The position numbers were made by a program, and so were the translations under genes. A model generated the notes under the pieces. It saw only the letters and a list, made by a program, of their open reading frames with translations, was not told the DNA's origin and ran no database searches. 64,000 nt of DNA from Moniliophthora roreri (taxonomy: Eukaryota; Basidiomycota; Agaricomycetes; Agaricales; Marasmiaceae). The DNA is taken from positions 43,191 through 107,190 of the forward strand of contig LATX02000014.1 of assembly GCA_001466705.2 (NCBI GenBank). Reading direction: 5' to 3'. Of the stretch, positions 32,078 through 45,177 are shown piece by piece; positions within the stretch are counted from its first letter, which is position 1, and each line of letters starts with the position of its first letter.

Positions 32078-35000
32078 GAATTTAACCCCGTTTCCGCTTC
32101 CGTCAGCCGCTCAGACCGAACAACATCCTTCCCTTTTCACCACTCTTGTCACCACTCTTCACCCTGCTGTAAAAGCAAAGAAGTGGGGAATATGGGCCTT
32201 TGTGGTCACGCAGGTGCTTTCGAGTTTGGAGATGCCTGTATACGCGAGTCGTGGTCCGCAATTACCCCGGCAGCTCTCGTGCTCCTTCTCTCCCTCTTCT
32301 CAGTCCCGATAACTCTCCCATTACCCGTGAAGAAAGTCGTCGACAAGGTCAAAGAACCATTTCGGACTTACATAACGCTCCATGAAGCCGAAGCACTCGG
32401 CGAGGACCATGCAGGTGGAGATGAAGATTTGGGCGACGAGGATACCCCACGAGTTGAGGTTGTAGAGGTGGTACAAGTCTGGAGGGCAGTGGTTCTAGTA
32501 TTCGTGGGGCTTCTGGAGGTCATATGTTGGACAGTTTCTGGATCGTATCATTTCATTTCCGAAGAGGTGGTGGACATCTGGAGCGGTATACGACCTCTAC
32601 TTGTCGCACTCGCATGGACTTACACCGTCGTTCGTCCCATCGCACGACCCAGTGCTACTGCGCCATTCGACCTGCTCGTTGTGTACTTGCTGCAGCTCAT
32701 CGCTGGGGTACTGCAGTTTGGCGGGCTGCTGTTTAGTCACGCGGTATGGGAAGCGCCCATGCCCACGACGTTGCAGATTATCGCGTATTCCTTCAATCTG
32801 GCGGCAATTCTATTATCTTTGTTTGTGGTGCTGAACATGCCTATGGCAATTCCAAGTACCAGGATCAACAAGACAGAAATTGTGAGTACTACCTTTTGTT
32901 CATCTTCGGTTCATGCTCACAATTCATTAGGGATATTCAATCTCACCGGAAGACTACACCACCGTTTGGGGTTGGGTATCGTTCAACTGGGTCTACCCAT
33001 TGGTCCGACGCGGAAGAAACACAACGCTGAACGACAAGGATGTTTGGAGCCTAAGCCCGACTATTCAGTCACGACCTATCTTCATCAAGTTCAGCAGCAT
33101 GTATAGACGCACACTATTGCGTCGTATCTGGGCTACCAACTCGTTGGACCTCATGCTTGATGCTTCGCTCACTATGCTCAGCACCTGCTTCAACTACCTC
33201 AACCCATTTTTCCTAAAGTGAGTTCCCCTGTTATTCTTCGGATATGAATGCTTAGCCCAGCCTGAATAGCCATATTCTGACCGCAATAGATAAGGAGGGT
33301 GCGACGCCTGCTGACAGATCCAAGGCATATGTTTATGCCGTTCTCATGTTTATATCCTCTTTGGCCAAGGTATACTCTCACCTCACCCGCTTCAACTCAT
33401 TTTCTAAACCATATCAGGCAGAATGCGATCTTCAACATTTGTGGTTCGGAAGACGTGCTGCTACACGAGTTCGTTCAGAACTTATGGCTGCCATATACGA
33501 CAAGGCGTTGAAGAGGAAGGATTACTCGGGCGTTGTCGATAAAGATAAACAGGCAGAGAAGAAGGACGACACTGCTTCTTCAAGTCCGAATGGTCCTGGT
33601 ACGTCGTTATTCTTACTGAATCCATTCATTACGACTAATGGCACATTCCAGCCGACAAGGGTAAGAAGAAAGGAACAGGAAAAGATAAAGACGCCGAGAA
33701 AACCGATGAGCCAAAGGCCGGTGCTGACGTAGGGAAAATCGTCAACCTGATGGCGGGTGACGCAAATAGGGTACGCTCTCACCCCTCATGCACTGTTCCT
33801 TCTCTCAACTTGATAATGCAGATATGTCAAATCGTAACCGGTTTATACCTCATCTATGGTGCACCTCTCGAAATCATCATCGGCTGTGCTTATCTATACC
33901 AGTACGTTCGTCAACTCTTAGTATCGTTGCCAACGTCTCATTTTCGTCTTATACAGACTGTTGGGTGTTTCTGCGTTCGCAGGCTTCGTTGTTCTGCTCG
34001 CCGGATGGCCGCTCAACACGCTCCTTGCAAAGAGGAGTATCCGAATTCAGAAGGGTAACGTGGCAGCTAGAGATAAGCGAATGGGTGTATTGAATGAGCT
34101 AATTGGAGCCGTGAGTATTACTAGTCCTACCATTAATGTGTCTCTTCATCTCACACCTACCCAGGTCAAATTCATCAAGTTCTTTGCGTGGGAGGAACGT
34201 TGGATTGATAGAGCGATGGATGCCCGAGGGCAGGAGATGAAGTGGATGGTCAAAGGTACGGTGTTTCTGTCTTTAGGGATCGACGAGCGGTAGCTCACTA
34301 GTGGTCACAACAGCGCGTGTCAACTCCGTGATGTTCTACCTTCTCTGGATGAGTGCTCCCATTCTAGTGTCGATCATCTCATTTTGGGCGTTCGTCGCTC
34401 AAGGCAATGAGTTGACTATCAGTGCGGCTTTTACCGTACGTTGGGTTTTAGTGGTTCGCTTGTCGGAGGTTTGACGTATTCTTTCAAACAGGCTATTGCC
34501 CTATTCAACATGATTCGGTGAGTTTTTTGCCTATTGAAGATTTGTAACTTGAGGTGACATTGATTCTGCACAGGGCTCCTCTGAATGTCATACCTACTTG
34601 GATTGTCCAGCTTCTTCAGGTTTGTATCATATTGTGTTTTACGGTTGGCCTTTGATCTCACTCGAAGCGTTCGGTTACAGACAAAAGTGTCACTTGATCG
34701 TATCGCTGTTTACCTCGGTGAAGAAGAGGTCGACGAACAGGTTTCATCGCTCAAGAAGGATCTTTCAGAACCCACTCTCCCCGGTGCTGATGATGATGGT
34801 CTGGGTCTAGAGAACGCCACGCTGAAATGGAACGAAGTGGAATCCAATGACAAGGAAAAGGACTCTGAGCAAGCGAAGAAAGCGACACCTCCCGAGTCCT
34901 CAACACCTACAGACCAGAATGGCGGTGGTCATGATCCGCAGCCGTCTGAGGCGTCCGATACACTCACCGTCCATTCTCAAACGCCCTCAAATGGAGAGAT

Positions 35001-38000
35001 CGGGGATCACAGGTTCGAACTGAAGGATATCTCTGTGTTATTCCCAGAGGGTGAATTGACAGTTGTCACTGGACCTACTGCGAGGTATGCAAGCTAATCA
35101 CCTCTTATTGTCTATTGTCTTTGCTCATCCCATGATTTCAGTGGAAAGACGGCCCTGCTTGTCAGTTATTCCTTACCCTGTGTGTGTGCTCATTGCAGCT
35201 AACCAGTTATCATCTCTCCTCTAGCTAGCAGTGCTCGGTGAAATGACTCTCCTAAGTGGGCGAATCGTCATGTCAAAGAATCCTAGAAAGGTGGATGAAA
35301 ACGGACACATGCACGCGATATCGTACGCTGCTCAGTCGCCATGGCTTCGACATCAGACCATCAAAGAGAACATTTTGTTTGGGTATCCTTACGATGAGCA
35401 GCGGTACAAGGCAGTTGTTGAAGCTTGTGCTCTGAAGCCGGATCTGGATATGCTCGAAGATGGTGACTCTACGGAAATTGGCGCTCGGTGGGTACTATTT
35501 TTTTTTTTTGCTAATGATGAACCCAAACTGACAACGAGTTGTAGAGGTGTCAGTCTGAGTGGTGGGCAGAAAGCTCGGTATGTTTTGAACGTCTCTTTCG
35601 CGCGTCAGGTTTCTCACTATGCTTCGTCCAGTGTGGCCTTGGCACGCGCTGTCTACGCCAGAACAAAGTATGTTCTCCTGGACGATCCGCTCAGTGCTGT
35701 GGTCAGTTTTCCTTTGATTGTCTTGTCCCTTTGTACGACTGAAACACGTGAGCACAGGATAGTCACACTTCTCGTTATCTCTATGAGCATCTTCTTTGTG
35801 GGCCGCTCTTGGCGAACCGTACGGTGGTAAGTGCTACATCTATCTTTACTACAGCCAAGTGTTCATTAGTATGGCTTGTTTAGGTGCTCGTGACTCATCA
35901 TGTCGACCTTGTCCTTCCTGGTGCACACTACCTCATTCGTATGCTAGATGGTCGTATCGACACCCAAGGCACAATTAAGGATCTTCAAGCCCGGGGTATA
36001 CTGGAAGACATCTCTACCGAGGCCAGCGTTGATGCACATCGCGAGGAAATTGCTGTTGCAGAGAAAGAGTCAAAGGAGGAGGATGTCAATGAGGCCGACA
36101 GCCCGACGACTGAGGGGGATCAAGTCCAGAAGAAACCCCGAAAACTTGTCAAGGATGAACATCGCGAGACTGGTAGTGTCAAGTGGAGTATCTATAGGAA
36201 GTATCTGGAGGCATCGTATGTTCCATTATTTGTTAGGTTGTCTATCTGTACTGATGCTTCCTTAGGTCGTACTATATATGGGGTATCTTGGCAATGTTCG
36301 TGGTGATGAATCAGCTGTTAAGCGTCGGCGAGAAAGTGTGGATTTGGGTATGTTCAAACCCACTACTATTACGCTCCTGACTGAGCCTCACATCTTCTTA
36401 GCAATGGGGTGACGCTTACAAAGAAAGCAACGACTCGAGCCTCTATTTGATGAGCTCATACCATCCATTCCGAACAGCGGGAACCTCTGAACATGAATTC
36501 GTTGCAGAAAGTTTCATCACCACCTCTCACCACCAGTTTGCTATCCACTCCCAACCAGTCTCTACGACTACCGCTAAAGGTCACTTTGGCGTGAACTGGC
36601 CAAATGCACGTGAACACCCCTTCTTCTACGTTGGCATCTACGCCGCTATTGGTCTTATTAATATGATGGTCAATGTGCTGTCGATTACGGCTCAGTACAC
36701 TGGTGCATTGCGAGCCTCGAGGACGCTGTTTAGGTGAGATACAAACATTTGATCGTAGGGCTCAACTGACGGGCACCACAGGCAACTTTTAGTCCGTGTA
36801 GTCAGAGCTACGTTCCGTTTCCACGATACGACGCCTCAAGGTAAAAGTTTTAACCTAGACATACCAGATTCCGGAACGCTGAAGACGCCCTCGCAGGTCG
36901 TATGCTGAACCGGTTTGGCAAAGATATCGAAACCATTGACGCTTCACTTGCTGGTTCTCTCCAAGCGGTCAACTCCTCTTTAGCCAGTTTCTTCGCTTCC
37001 ATCATCACCATTGCGTAAGTGTTTGTCTTCCCAAACCCCTGTGATTATCTGACACGTTCTACTAGTGTCGTCTTCCCGCTATTCCTTCTGCCTGCCTCCG
37101 TCATCGGCTTCATATACCGTGAACTCGCCATCTCATATCTGAACACTGGCCGGGATCTTCGTCGTATGGAATCCAACTCGCGGTCACCTATCTTTTCAGA
37201 CTTTGGGGAATTGTTGGAGGGTATTGTGACTGTACGGGCGTTCTCAGCGGAGAAACGATTCCTGGACAACTTGCACAAGAAGATCGACTATACCACGCAG
37301 GTAAGCGTAATTCATACCTAAACAACTTCTTTCATCGCCTCTAAAAGCTGTTTGCAGATGTGGTACGGGTTCTGGATGACGAACAGATGGTTGTTGTTGA
37401 ACTTTGATGTACTGGGCAGCTTGGTATGTGTTTCTCGACAGTCAATATCGCAGACATTTGACACCATAGTTCGTGCAGGCTGTCTTTATAACTTCTCTAT
37501 TCTCCATCTCTACAATTCGCGATGGCGCCGGTCTCGCTGGTTTGTGTATCAGCAGTGCGCTCAGTTTCACTGGCTCGGTCTATTGGGCTTGCCGGTTCTG
37601 GACAGCTCTGGAGTTGGATCTCAAGTATGTTCGCTAGCCGCTCTCATGGATTTCAATGTCTAATCTTGACCGATTCACAGTTCAGTCGAAAGGGTCGTTG
37701 AGTACCTGGACCTTCCGCAGGAGCCGCCAGCCATCATCGAGAATAGCCGACCTCCGGCTTACTGGCCCAGTTCCACTAACAATAATGAATTGATTCGGGT
37801 CGAGAATTTAGAGGTGAAATACGCACCTGAGCTGCCTGCTGTGTTGCAGGATGTTTCATTTACGCTCAAGGCGGGTGAAAGGGTTGGTCTACTCGGTAGA
37901 ACGGGAAGCGGAAAGTCGACGTTGGCGATGAGTATATTGCGTTTCGTGAGTCCATCGTATCCCTGCAACGGGAGGGGCTGTATCTGACATCCAGCTAGGT

Positions 38001-38871
38001 TGACCCTTCGGGTGGCCGAATCATGATCGATGGGCTTGACATTTCAACGATTGGGATACATGACCTGCGGTCGCGTCTGGTGCGGTGCCCCAAAACCACG
38101 TTTTTCTCCAGTGACATAAGACTGACTTGGCACCTAGACCTTCATCCCTCAAGATGCTACCCTCTTCTCTGGTACACTCAGAGATAATCTAGATCCCTTC
38201 AATGAACACACGGACAGCGAATGCCTGGACGTACTGTATAGAGTACAGATCATGTCTGAAAGTCGGACCGCATCTAGGAGATCATCGCGGGCACCATCAG
38301 CTATTGCGTCACCTGAGACCTCGAGGCCACCATCTATACATGGTGCACTGGATCGGGAAGAAACAATGAGTTCTATAGACTCAGTAACCGACGTTGACGC
38401 CAAAACGACACTGTCACTGGATACTCAGGTGTCTGCTGGTGGAACCAACTTTTCGCAAGGACAGAGGCAGCTCATCGCAATGGCGAGAGCTTTGCTGAGA
38501 AGGAGCTCCATCATCGTGTTGGATGAAGCGACTAGCAGCATTGATTTTGCAACGGATGCCAAGATCCAGACGACGATCAGGGAAGAGTTTACAAATTCGC
38601 TGTTATTGACAGGTGCGGTACGCTTACCCTCGAGGTGATGTGAAATTGATTCATTTCATCTACCGTAGTCGCCCATCGGCTCCGGACTGTTATTGATTAC
38701 GACCGTCTCGTCGTGTTGGACAAGGGCAAACTCGTCGAGTTTGATACCCCGCTCCGTCTGATTCAGAAGGAGGATGGGATATTCAGAAACATGTGCCTAA
38801 AGAGCGGTTCCTATGCAGAACTGGAGGCAGCGGCGATAGCTAAAGCTGAGAAAGATGGGCAGAGTACGTAG
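32078..38871 (+). CDS. ABC transporter, ABCC/MRP type, full length
   Basis: Two transmembrane domains and two nucleotide-binding domains with an N-terminal TMD0-like part. NBD1: Walker A GPTAS|GKTALL split by an intron (35084-35141), signature LSGGQKAR, Walker [14 protein letters not shown]-loop VTHHVD. NBD2: [73 protein letters not shown] Ser-rich insert ([14 protein letters not shown], about 38255) lies between them and a charged linker follows TMD1. At least 15 introns join cleanly, with stop TAG at 38869. The 5' end is odd: the natural-looking start reads [13 protein letters not shown] with GTG where ATG is expected (32078), and near 32247 the frame shifts from EMPVYAS to [10 protein letters not shown]. 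Such pumps export conjugates or drugs at plasma or vacuolar membranes. Confidence 0.9.
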
Positions 38872-39052
38872 CGTATGGATGAATGACCTTGTGTCTTGTC
38901 GTGTATTTAGTTTCTTCACTTTGGGATAAATTTGTGAAAATTCCTACCGTATTTGTCTGTATTGTGCGAAACCTTCCCACCCACGTGGGACCTAACCCGG
39001 TTCTGGAATCCGCGGTTCTGACAATTCTCTTGAACCCTGACCTTCAACGTCG

Positions 39053-40148
39053 ATGGAGTCCTCTCTCAACCTCAATACGCTAGCAACATCCTTGCCAACT
39101 CCATACCAGAATGCAGAAACAGAACTAGTCAACAACTTCAAAGGTATTTTTTTTATCATAATATCGACGTTGAGCAGTCTGCTGAAAGGGTCAACTTTTT
39201 TTTTCCTAGCCGCTGCCCTGAGTATCACAACACTATTTCGTTCTTCCAGGCATGCTTCTAAACGAGCGTATAATGCTGGATACGCCGCTGCCTGTAACGA
39301 CCTGCTCATGATGATCCAGCAGGGTGTGTCGGTCGGTGGCATCGATACCCCGGGCTCGGGTGCCTCAGCCGAGTCAGACGGGATGACGATAGGGAAAGTT
39401 ATGGACTGGATAGAGGCTAGAATGGAGGCGATCAAGGCTAGGGAGGAAGAGGAGGATGAAGAGGAGGAGAGGGAGAAAGAACGGGAACGCGGTCGATCGA
39501 CAACAGGGTCTGCCGCCCCTCCAGCACCCAAGCCTGACGTTAAAGTGGCAAAGGCGCCAGCAGCCCCCAGCGCATCTATTCGGACCTCTAGAGAACAGGT
39601 GTGTATCATTTTTACTTTTTCAGTTTGTGCTGTTGGCTGACCAGAATTCAACCTTTCAGACTACTTCGCTTCCAGCGTCACGACAGCAAGCGGGGACCTC
39701 CTCGCAACCATCCTCACCCTCACCCCCGCCCGCAGCTCTTCGACAGAACCAGCGGACTACGAAGCAGCGAGCTACTGCGAAAGCTGACTCAAATCAATTA
39801 ACACCTCCAGCACTGGAATTCCCAAGCCACCATCAGTCACTTAATTTCACTACACCGGAGATGCCATCCCCGCCAATGACCATGTCTATCGCGGATGTCG
39901 CTGCAGGCACAAAGCGTCGACACGCTGTCATGATGATGCTTGATTCTCCGTCGTCTGTCAGTGGTGGATCATCAGCATCCTCACCCGCTTCAGGCCCTGC
40001 CAGCGCAGCTGGCTTCCGACGTAGAACACGAAGCTCTCGGAGTAACGGCAATCATATTCAGAACCAGAACCTCAGTCTCGGCCACCAGCCGGAGGCTATG
40101 GATGTAGAGGAAGACGGTCGCGAGCGCAAGCGTGTTGCTAGACGCTAG
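39053..40148 (+). CDS. single-pass membrane protein with acidic and Ser/Pro-rich cytoplasmic part
   Basis: ATG 39053 (MESSLNLNTLATSLPTPYQN). Exon 1 (39053-39598) holds a hydrophobic region (GIFFIIISTLSSLL, TFFFLAAALSITTLF), then SKRAYNAGYAAACNDLLMMI and a Glu/Arg-rich helix (EEEEDEEEERE). After an intron of about 45-60 nt, exon 2 (to 40148) is Ser/Pro/Gln-rich with MTMSIADVAAGTKRRHAVMM and a basic end RKRVARR. About 345-350 aa. It resembles conserved Agaricomycete proteins of unknown role, and I give no function. It begins 181 bp after the ABC transporter stop. Confidence 0.7.
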
Positions 40149-40149
40149 A

Positions 40150-40680
40150 AAACATATCAGCGGACTACATTTCATAGGTTCCCACTGTCGCCATGTTCAT
40201 TGGTCTTTCCTGATTCCATTGTTTTCAGAACGATTCTTTTCTTCTTTTCCACCCGTGACCTGTACATCATCACAACCACTGTATCATCCCCCTCATTCTT
40301 TTTTATGTAGGTAGCATGAACTCATGGCATCTCATTCATTGATTTACTTAGTAGTAGTAGTAGTAGCGATAGCTCCTTCCTTTTCCACATCATGACCTTT
40401 CACGTAGCTACAATAATATAGAGACAGGCGGTTGATGTCGTCGTTATGGCTCATTGTGTCTTTGCTACCCATTCTTAGATCTACATGTGCTTTTACAATC
40501 ACATTCATCGTAGGCAATTGTATCGATAAATTGTAGACCTTTTTCCAGGATTTATGTAAGAGCACACTAGATAAGGCATCAAACGGCCGATTTACAGCAC
40601 ATCAACACCAATCCCTCGCCTGATGAGGCGACATCAGTCCACCACCTCTCAGGAATAATCTGCAATGGGAAATTAGCCAC
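40150..40680. other. gene-free stretch with (TAG)5
   Basis: The 3' flank of the preceding gene. It contains a short (TAG)n microsatellite at about 40350-40366 and no supportable ORF. Confidence 0.5.
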
Positions 40681-40689
40681 AATATCGCC

Positions 40690-41590
40690 GCAAACTAACC
40701 CAGAAGGCGACTTACACGCGCAAGTAGAGCACCACCATCCTCCAAAACGAGATCATTGTACCTCAGGCACAAGGAAAACGATCTTCTGCCCCGACATCAT
40801 CTCAGCAATGCCTTCTTGCAATATATCATCACCCCTGAAAGCCCTAACGAACCAACTGGTCATCTAGACTATCGATAATAAGCGTATGTCGGCTTGACCA
40901 AATGACACCTCCCGGGAGCTTTCCTCCTTCTTGGCCCTAGAGCTCCCTCGAACGAAGGCTCTACAACAAGGTCGGACATAGCAAGGACCTCGGCAATTTT
41001 GTCGTGCAAGCCGTCGATCTTCTTCTCGTAATACTCCTGGACAGACTTTTTGGCGCGGACAGATAAGCGCTCACGAAGAACGGTCTCGATGGCTCTGAGA
41101 AGTTCATCATGGATTAACCCTGGCTATAGCCGAGCTTTTCTTGGCGGAAGAGAATATTGAAGACTCGGTCTTTGATTTCGCAGTTGATGGTGGGGGGGGC
41201 TTTGTGCTCGAGAGGATTGATGTGAACCTGGAACTTGGATTGGGTGACGGCCTCGTTGAAATGGGTGATGTCATCTTCATCAAAGTTTTCGACGTAGCAT
41301 TTGAGGCAGGAGAGGAAGCCGTCGACATAGCTGGGAGAGAAAAAGTTAGCCGTCGTCGGCGGGAACGCTACACGTTGTGGAACGGCTTACCGGTAGAACA
41401 TGTGACCAATAGATGCCCTCTTGGTGTATCTTGGCAACAGGTTCCTTAGGAGCGAAAGCGGGCCATTTTTGAGAGGGAAATGAGGATGTGAGAAAGTGGT
41501 AGGAAAAGTGGCTCGGTTGGGACAGGAAAACATGGTTCTGTGCTTCTGCTGGTTGACAATCCGCAATCCAGCTTTTATACGCAGACGGTA
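40690..41590 (-). pseudogene. decayed gene of unknown family
   Basis: Pieces in order on the minus strand: FAPKEPVAKIHQEGIYWSHV (about 41450-41395), intron, YVDGFLSCLKCYVENFDEDD and FQVHINPLEHKAPPTINCEI, then after a frame change HDELLRAIETVLRERLSVRA and KKIDGLHDKIAEVLAMSDLV, and after another GGVIWSSRHTLIIDSLDDQL with a stop, then RAFRGDDILQEGIAEMMSG. The pieces have clear coding character. At least three frame changes cannot be explained by introns, so I infer a pseudogene. I could not assign the family. Confidence 0.5.
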
Positions 41591-42428
41591 CCCTGCTTGG
41601 AGCCGCATTATCGCTGTCACGGAATGAGAATAGACGAGAAGTACAGGAAATCATAATGCTCACCAGAAATCAAGAATATGTAAACGTCTGAGACAGCGAC
41701 ATGAAAGAGGGTGGAGACGAATCCTTGGCCAGACTCGATAGCTTTGACTTGCTGCAAAGAGAAACTCTATTATTATCGTGATTTCTGATGAACAATATTG
41801 GTAGGTAAACATACATAATCAGTCAAAAGTCCCGCTCGATGTCAATAGTTGTGATCTTTACGTCCAGGTCATATGCCGAAAGAGGGGAAAAGCAGCGCAA
41901 AGCAGAGCCTATACAACAAGTAAGTGACGTGCACTAACCATATGGACACGACTGCAAAATACCTATGTGGGGTATATGGACCCTTTGAGTGAATATTCAT
42001 GTTCTTAATCCGCTGGCAATGGATATCATTGATCATGCCTCGGGGAACCTACCCTCGGTCTCCACTTGACCGGGGGGGCATGATGCGCCCGTCACTTCCT
42101 TCCCGAAGTCCTTCCTGACTACAGTTGATTGACCACGGGAGTGGGACTGAAAGCATCGGCACTACCGCAGCGTACAGAAGAACAGGCTCAAAGCATTCAG
42201 CCTGTCAGTGTGATGTGTCTTCAGCTCCTTCACCGAGCTTCAAACGTTTGCCCCGGTCTCCTGACCAATGGTACACCGACAACATTCCGACACGGATATC
42301 TTTATCGAGCCCACGTTTGTACTGCTCCCGTTGTCGGTCTTCCTTTTCGGACCCAGAAGACGCGTCAGTTTCATGATACAGCACTAGAATAGGTCAGAAT
42401 ATCCGCACCTCATCACATTTTCTGCCTT

Positions 42429-43018
42429 CTAAAAGCTCCTGTATGTCCTATATCCCAGTGAAACTCCATACACAAGGTGACCAGACCGTAAGTTAGGAGA
42501 AAGAAGAGAGCGGAGTCGACGAGATCCGTTGGCTCCAGAATCGCATGGACGAGGTTTAGGAGAGGAGAGCCGTGGGAGCTTGGCATCACGAGGGTTTGCC
42601 CACGCTTTCACGGCTTCAGCGTGGCTTGTCTCTTGCTCTCGTCCTTCTCCCATTCTCTCTCTCATCCTCTCGCTACTCTCGTCGGCAATGTACAAAACCA
42701 AAGGTTCATATCCATTCGGATCGATCAAGTACATACTAGATCGACTTTCAACCGGAGTAGCATAGGGGGTTTTCACGCTCTCAATAAATCGATTCCTTTG
42801 ACGTCTATGGAGAAAAATGCTGCTTCTTCCGTCCGATCTTCAAGCTTCAAGTTTGATCGTCCATCTCGCTGGAGATGATCTGACAATGCCTGTAACGCGT
42901 CTACGCGAAAACTCCTCATCATTTCAGCATAAATACAAACCAGATGAGTGATATCCTTCCTCAGCTCTTGCTCTATCAGCTTTAGCACGTCTTTGACGAA
43001 GCACGTCCACTCCTTCAT
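42429..43018 (-). pseudogene. possible decayed ORF of unknown family
   Basis: ATG 43018 (MKEWTCFVKDVLKLIEQELR) runs to 42773, then an adjacent frame continues KTPYATPVESRSSMYLIDPN and LVLYIADESSERMRERM to 42429. A one-base shift near 42780 would join them. It lies only 28 bp from the divergent start at 43047, so it overlaps that gene's promoter region. Weak support. Confidence 0.3.
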
Positions 43019-43046
43019 TTCAACTATCTACGCTCCTTCTCTCACA

Positions 43047-44075
43047 ATGCCTTCCTTCTCCGCCCTCGCCATCTATATTCTCGCTGCTATTGCAGCTGCA
43101 TCTCATGCTGCTCCCATTCAGCTTTCCGATGTCACTATTGGCGACGTGGCACCCGAAGTTGACGCGCTTGACGAGGCCGCACCTGCTTTTGTCGGCGCCA
43201 GAGCTGTTGATATCCCCAAAGCAGAAGCTGGTGACGCTGTCCTTGAACATGTCGCCCCTTTTACAGACGCTCTTGGTGCACGACAACTCGATATTCTCAA
43301 CGAGGTACGACTTGCTTGGAAAGATCTCCCCCGTCACTAACCTTATTGGCAAGGTCGCTGCCCCAACCACGGGTATCAGTGCTAGATGCGATTCTTGCAT
43401 GACTGAAAGCATTGTTGCTGATACTTTAAGCCAAGTTCAACCTCTTCTCGAAAAGATTGGTGAGCTCCGCCGCTTCTCACGTATCGAACCAGCGACTGAC
43501 GCTTTCCATAGAATCTCTCAAGGTTATCGATATTGCCATTGAGACTCTCGAGCCTGTTTTAAATGAGGTCATCGCCATCCTCTCTGGAGCCACAGACAAA
43601 GTCAATGCACTTGTCGGCACCGGCGAGAATGCCGTCGATGACGTCTCTGTTGAAGAACTTGCAAAGCAAGTTGCCCCGCTGATAAACGTAAGTGCATGCA
43701 TTCATTGCAAGCCGTCGCTTCCAACTAATTTCCGTTCTTCAGACTGTTCTCGGTGCACTCGACTGTGTCCTCAAGCTCACCAAGAATGAGGATATTACTA
43801 AGTTGCTTAGCGGTGCAGCGTATGTATCTTTGTATACAGCTCGCATTTACATTACACATATTGATCCCACATGTCACAGTGCCCCTCTTGGTGACCTCAC
43901 TCACTCAATCACCTCCCTGGTCGGTGGAGGTTTCGCCTCCACCATTCTTCCTATGATTAGCAACACTCTCGGCCCCTTGGTTTCTCAGCTCGATTGCGCT
44001 GACAAGTTTGACTTTTTGGGCAATCTTGAACAGCTGGCTGGAAAGATTGTCGGTGTTGTCCCTGGTTTGCTCTAA
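43047..44075 (+). CDS. secreted alpha-helical protein of unknown function
   Basis: ATG 43047 with a clear signal peptide ([23 protein letters not shown]). Five exons join in frame: to the GAG|GTACGA donor near 43302, then VAAPTTGISARCDSCMTESI, SLKVIDIAIETLEPVLNEVI, TVLGALDCVLKLTKNEDITK, and APLGDLTHSITSLVGGGF...DCADKFDFLGNLEQLAGKI, with stop TAA 44073. About 250 aa, made mostly of amphipathic helices rich in Val/Leu/Asp, with a few Cys. No catalytic motif is seen. The intact frame and signal peptide support a real secreted product. Confidence 0.7.
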
Positions 44076-44493
44076 GAATACACAAGCATATTTTATATCA
44101 TTCGTCATTTGTAACTGTACGCACCCCGGATTTTGATACCCAATTACAACATCGATGTACAAAGCACGTATTGTTGCGATAGCCTGAAAGGACGAGCCCG
44201 TTTCTTTCGGTGAGGTGACTCGGGAGATAATTGCTGGGTGCTGGATCCACAAAGTTAAATGGAAGGTAATTTTAGTTCAAGCTCATCCCGTGAAGTGAAA
44301 GTAAATTCGAACGGTGATATTGAAGATGCCATGACGTGCTTCACACGCACTGGGAGTTGATAGGTTTCTGTGCTAGCTCAGAGCAGCTCCTCTAGTCCCA
44401 TCTAGAATAATGGACGGAGATAACGCGATGTTTCCGGGAGTCCTACTCCCCCAGGCAGACTCAAATCGCTGCGGGCACTCGCTTGTTATAAAC

Positions 44494-44870
44494 CAAGGGG
44501 GGTCCAAAAATTTAATAAGCACACGAGGTCGAAAAATATTTTAAAGCCGAGTGGGGGTGGTACCACCCCCCCTCCTGCCATATTGGGTATGTTATCCCCA
44601 CAGACATATCCAAAAAAGGTAAGTCATTTTCCAGGCTCGTCATCATCAATGTCGCTCACCTTCTCCCATGTTGATATTAACCTCCTGTTGTCCCGAAACC
44701 CTTGGAACTATGGATGAGACTCAAATAATGAAGTAAATATGTCAATTTTGGAAGATCCCAAAGCCCAAAAAAAGCCCGTCAGGGGCATGATTTAGGTGAG
44801 GTCCAAAAATTTTTTAACGAAGTTCGGGCCCCCACCTCGGACCGGAAACTTAGGTCCTGCATCCCCCTTG
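44494..44870. mobile_element. 377-bp MITE with perfect 8-bp target duplication
   Basis: Flanked by TTATAAAC at 44486-44493 and 44871-44878. Both ends begin CAAGGGGG reading inward (left CAAGGGGGGTCC, right CAAGGGGGATGC). Inside, GGTCCAAAAATTT-like motifs occur near each end, and there is an 18-bp perfect palindrome GGGGGTGGTACCACCCCC at 44553-44570. The 8-bp duplication and CA-start ends fit a non-autonomous hAT element. No ORF. Confidence 0.8.
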
Positions 44871-45177
44871 TTATAAACTAATATGAAAACTTGGATCTAA
44901 CGAGCCAAGATAGAAAGTATCACACCCCAAGGGCCCTTTATGCCCTTCCTCTGTCAACATCCACATTAGCGGCCTGCTGTGGCTGCAGTGCTCCAGCTAC
45001 GCCCTTCAAGTTCCTGCATAAGAGCAAAAATGAGCAAAAGATATGAAAAAAGGAGATGCGCCACACACCAAGAAATATATTGAATCAGATAACCAGTGAG
45101 ATTCACGGCAGGCACGGTGCTTGCTTGGAACACTGTACTTCGGGGAGGGCAATTGTCCAGAAGTCGCGTTATAAATC

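Noticed and set aside
42125..42392. Plus-strand ORFs near 42.1-42.4 kb
   Set aside because: Two overlapping frames with no motif, intron structure or partner exons.
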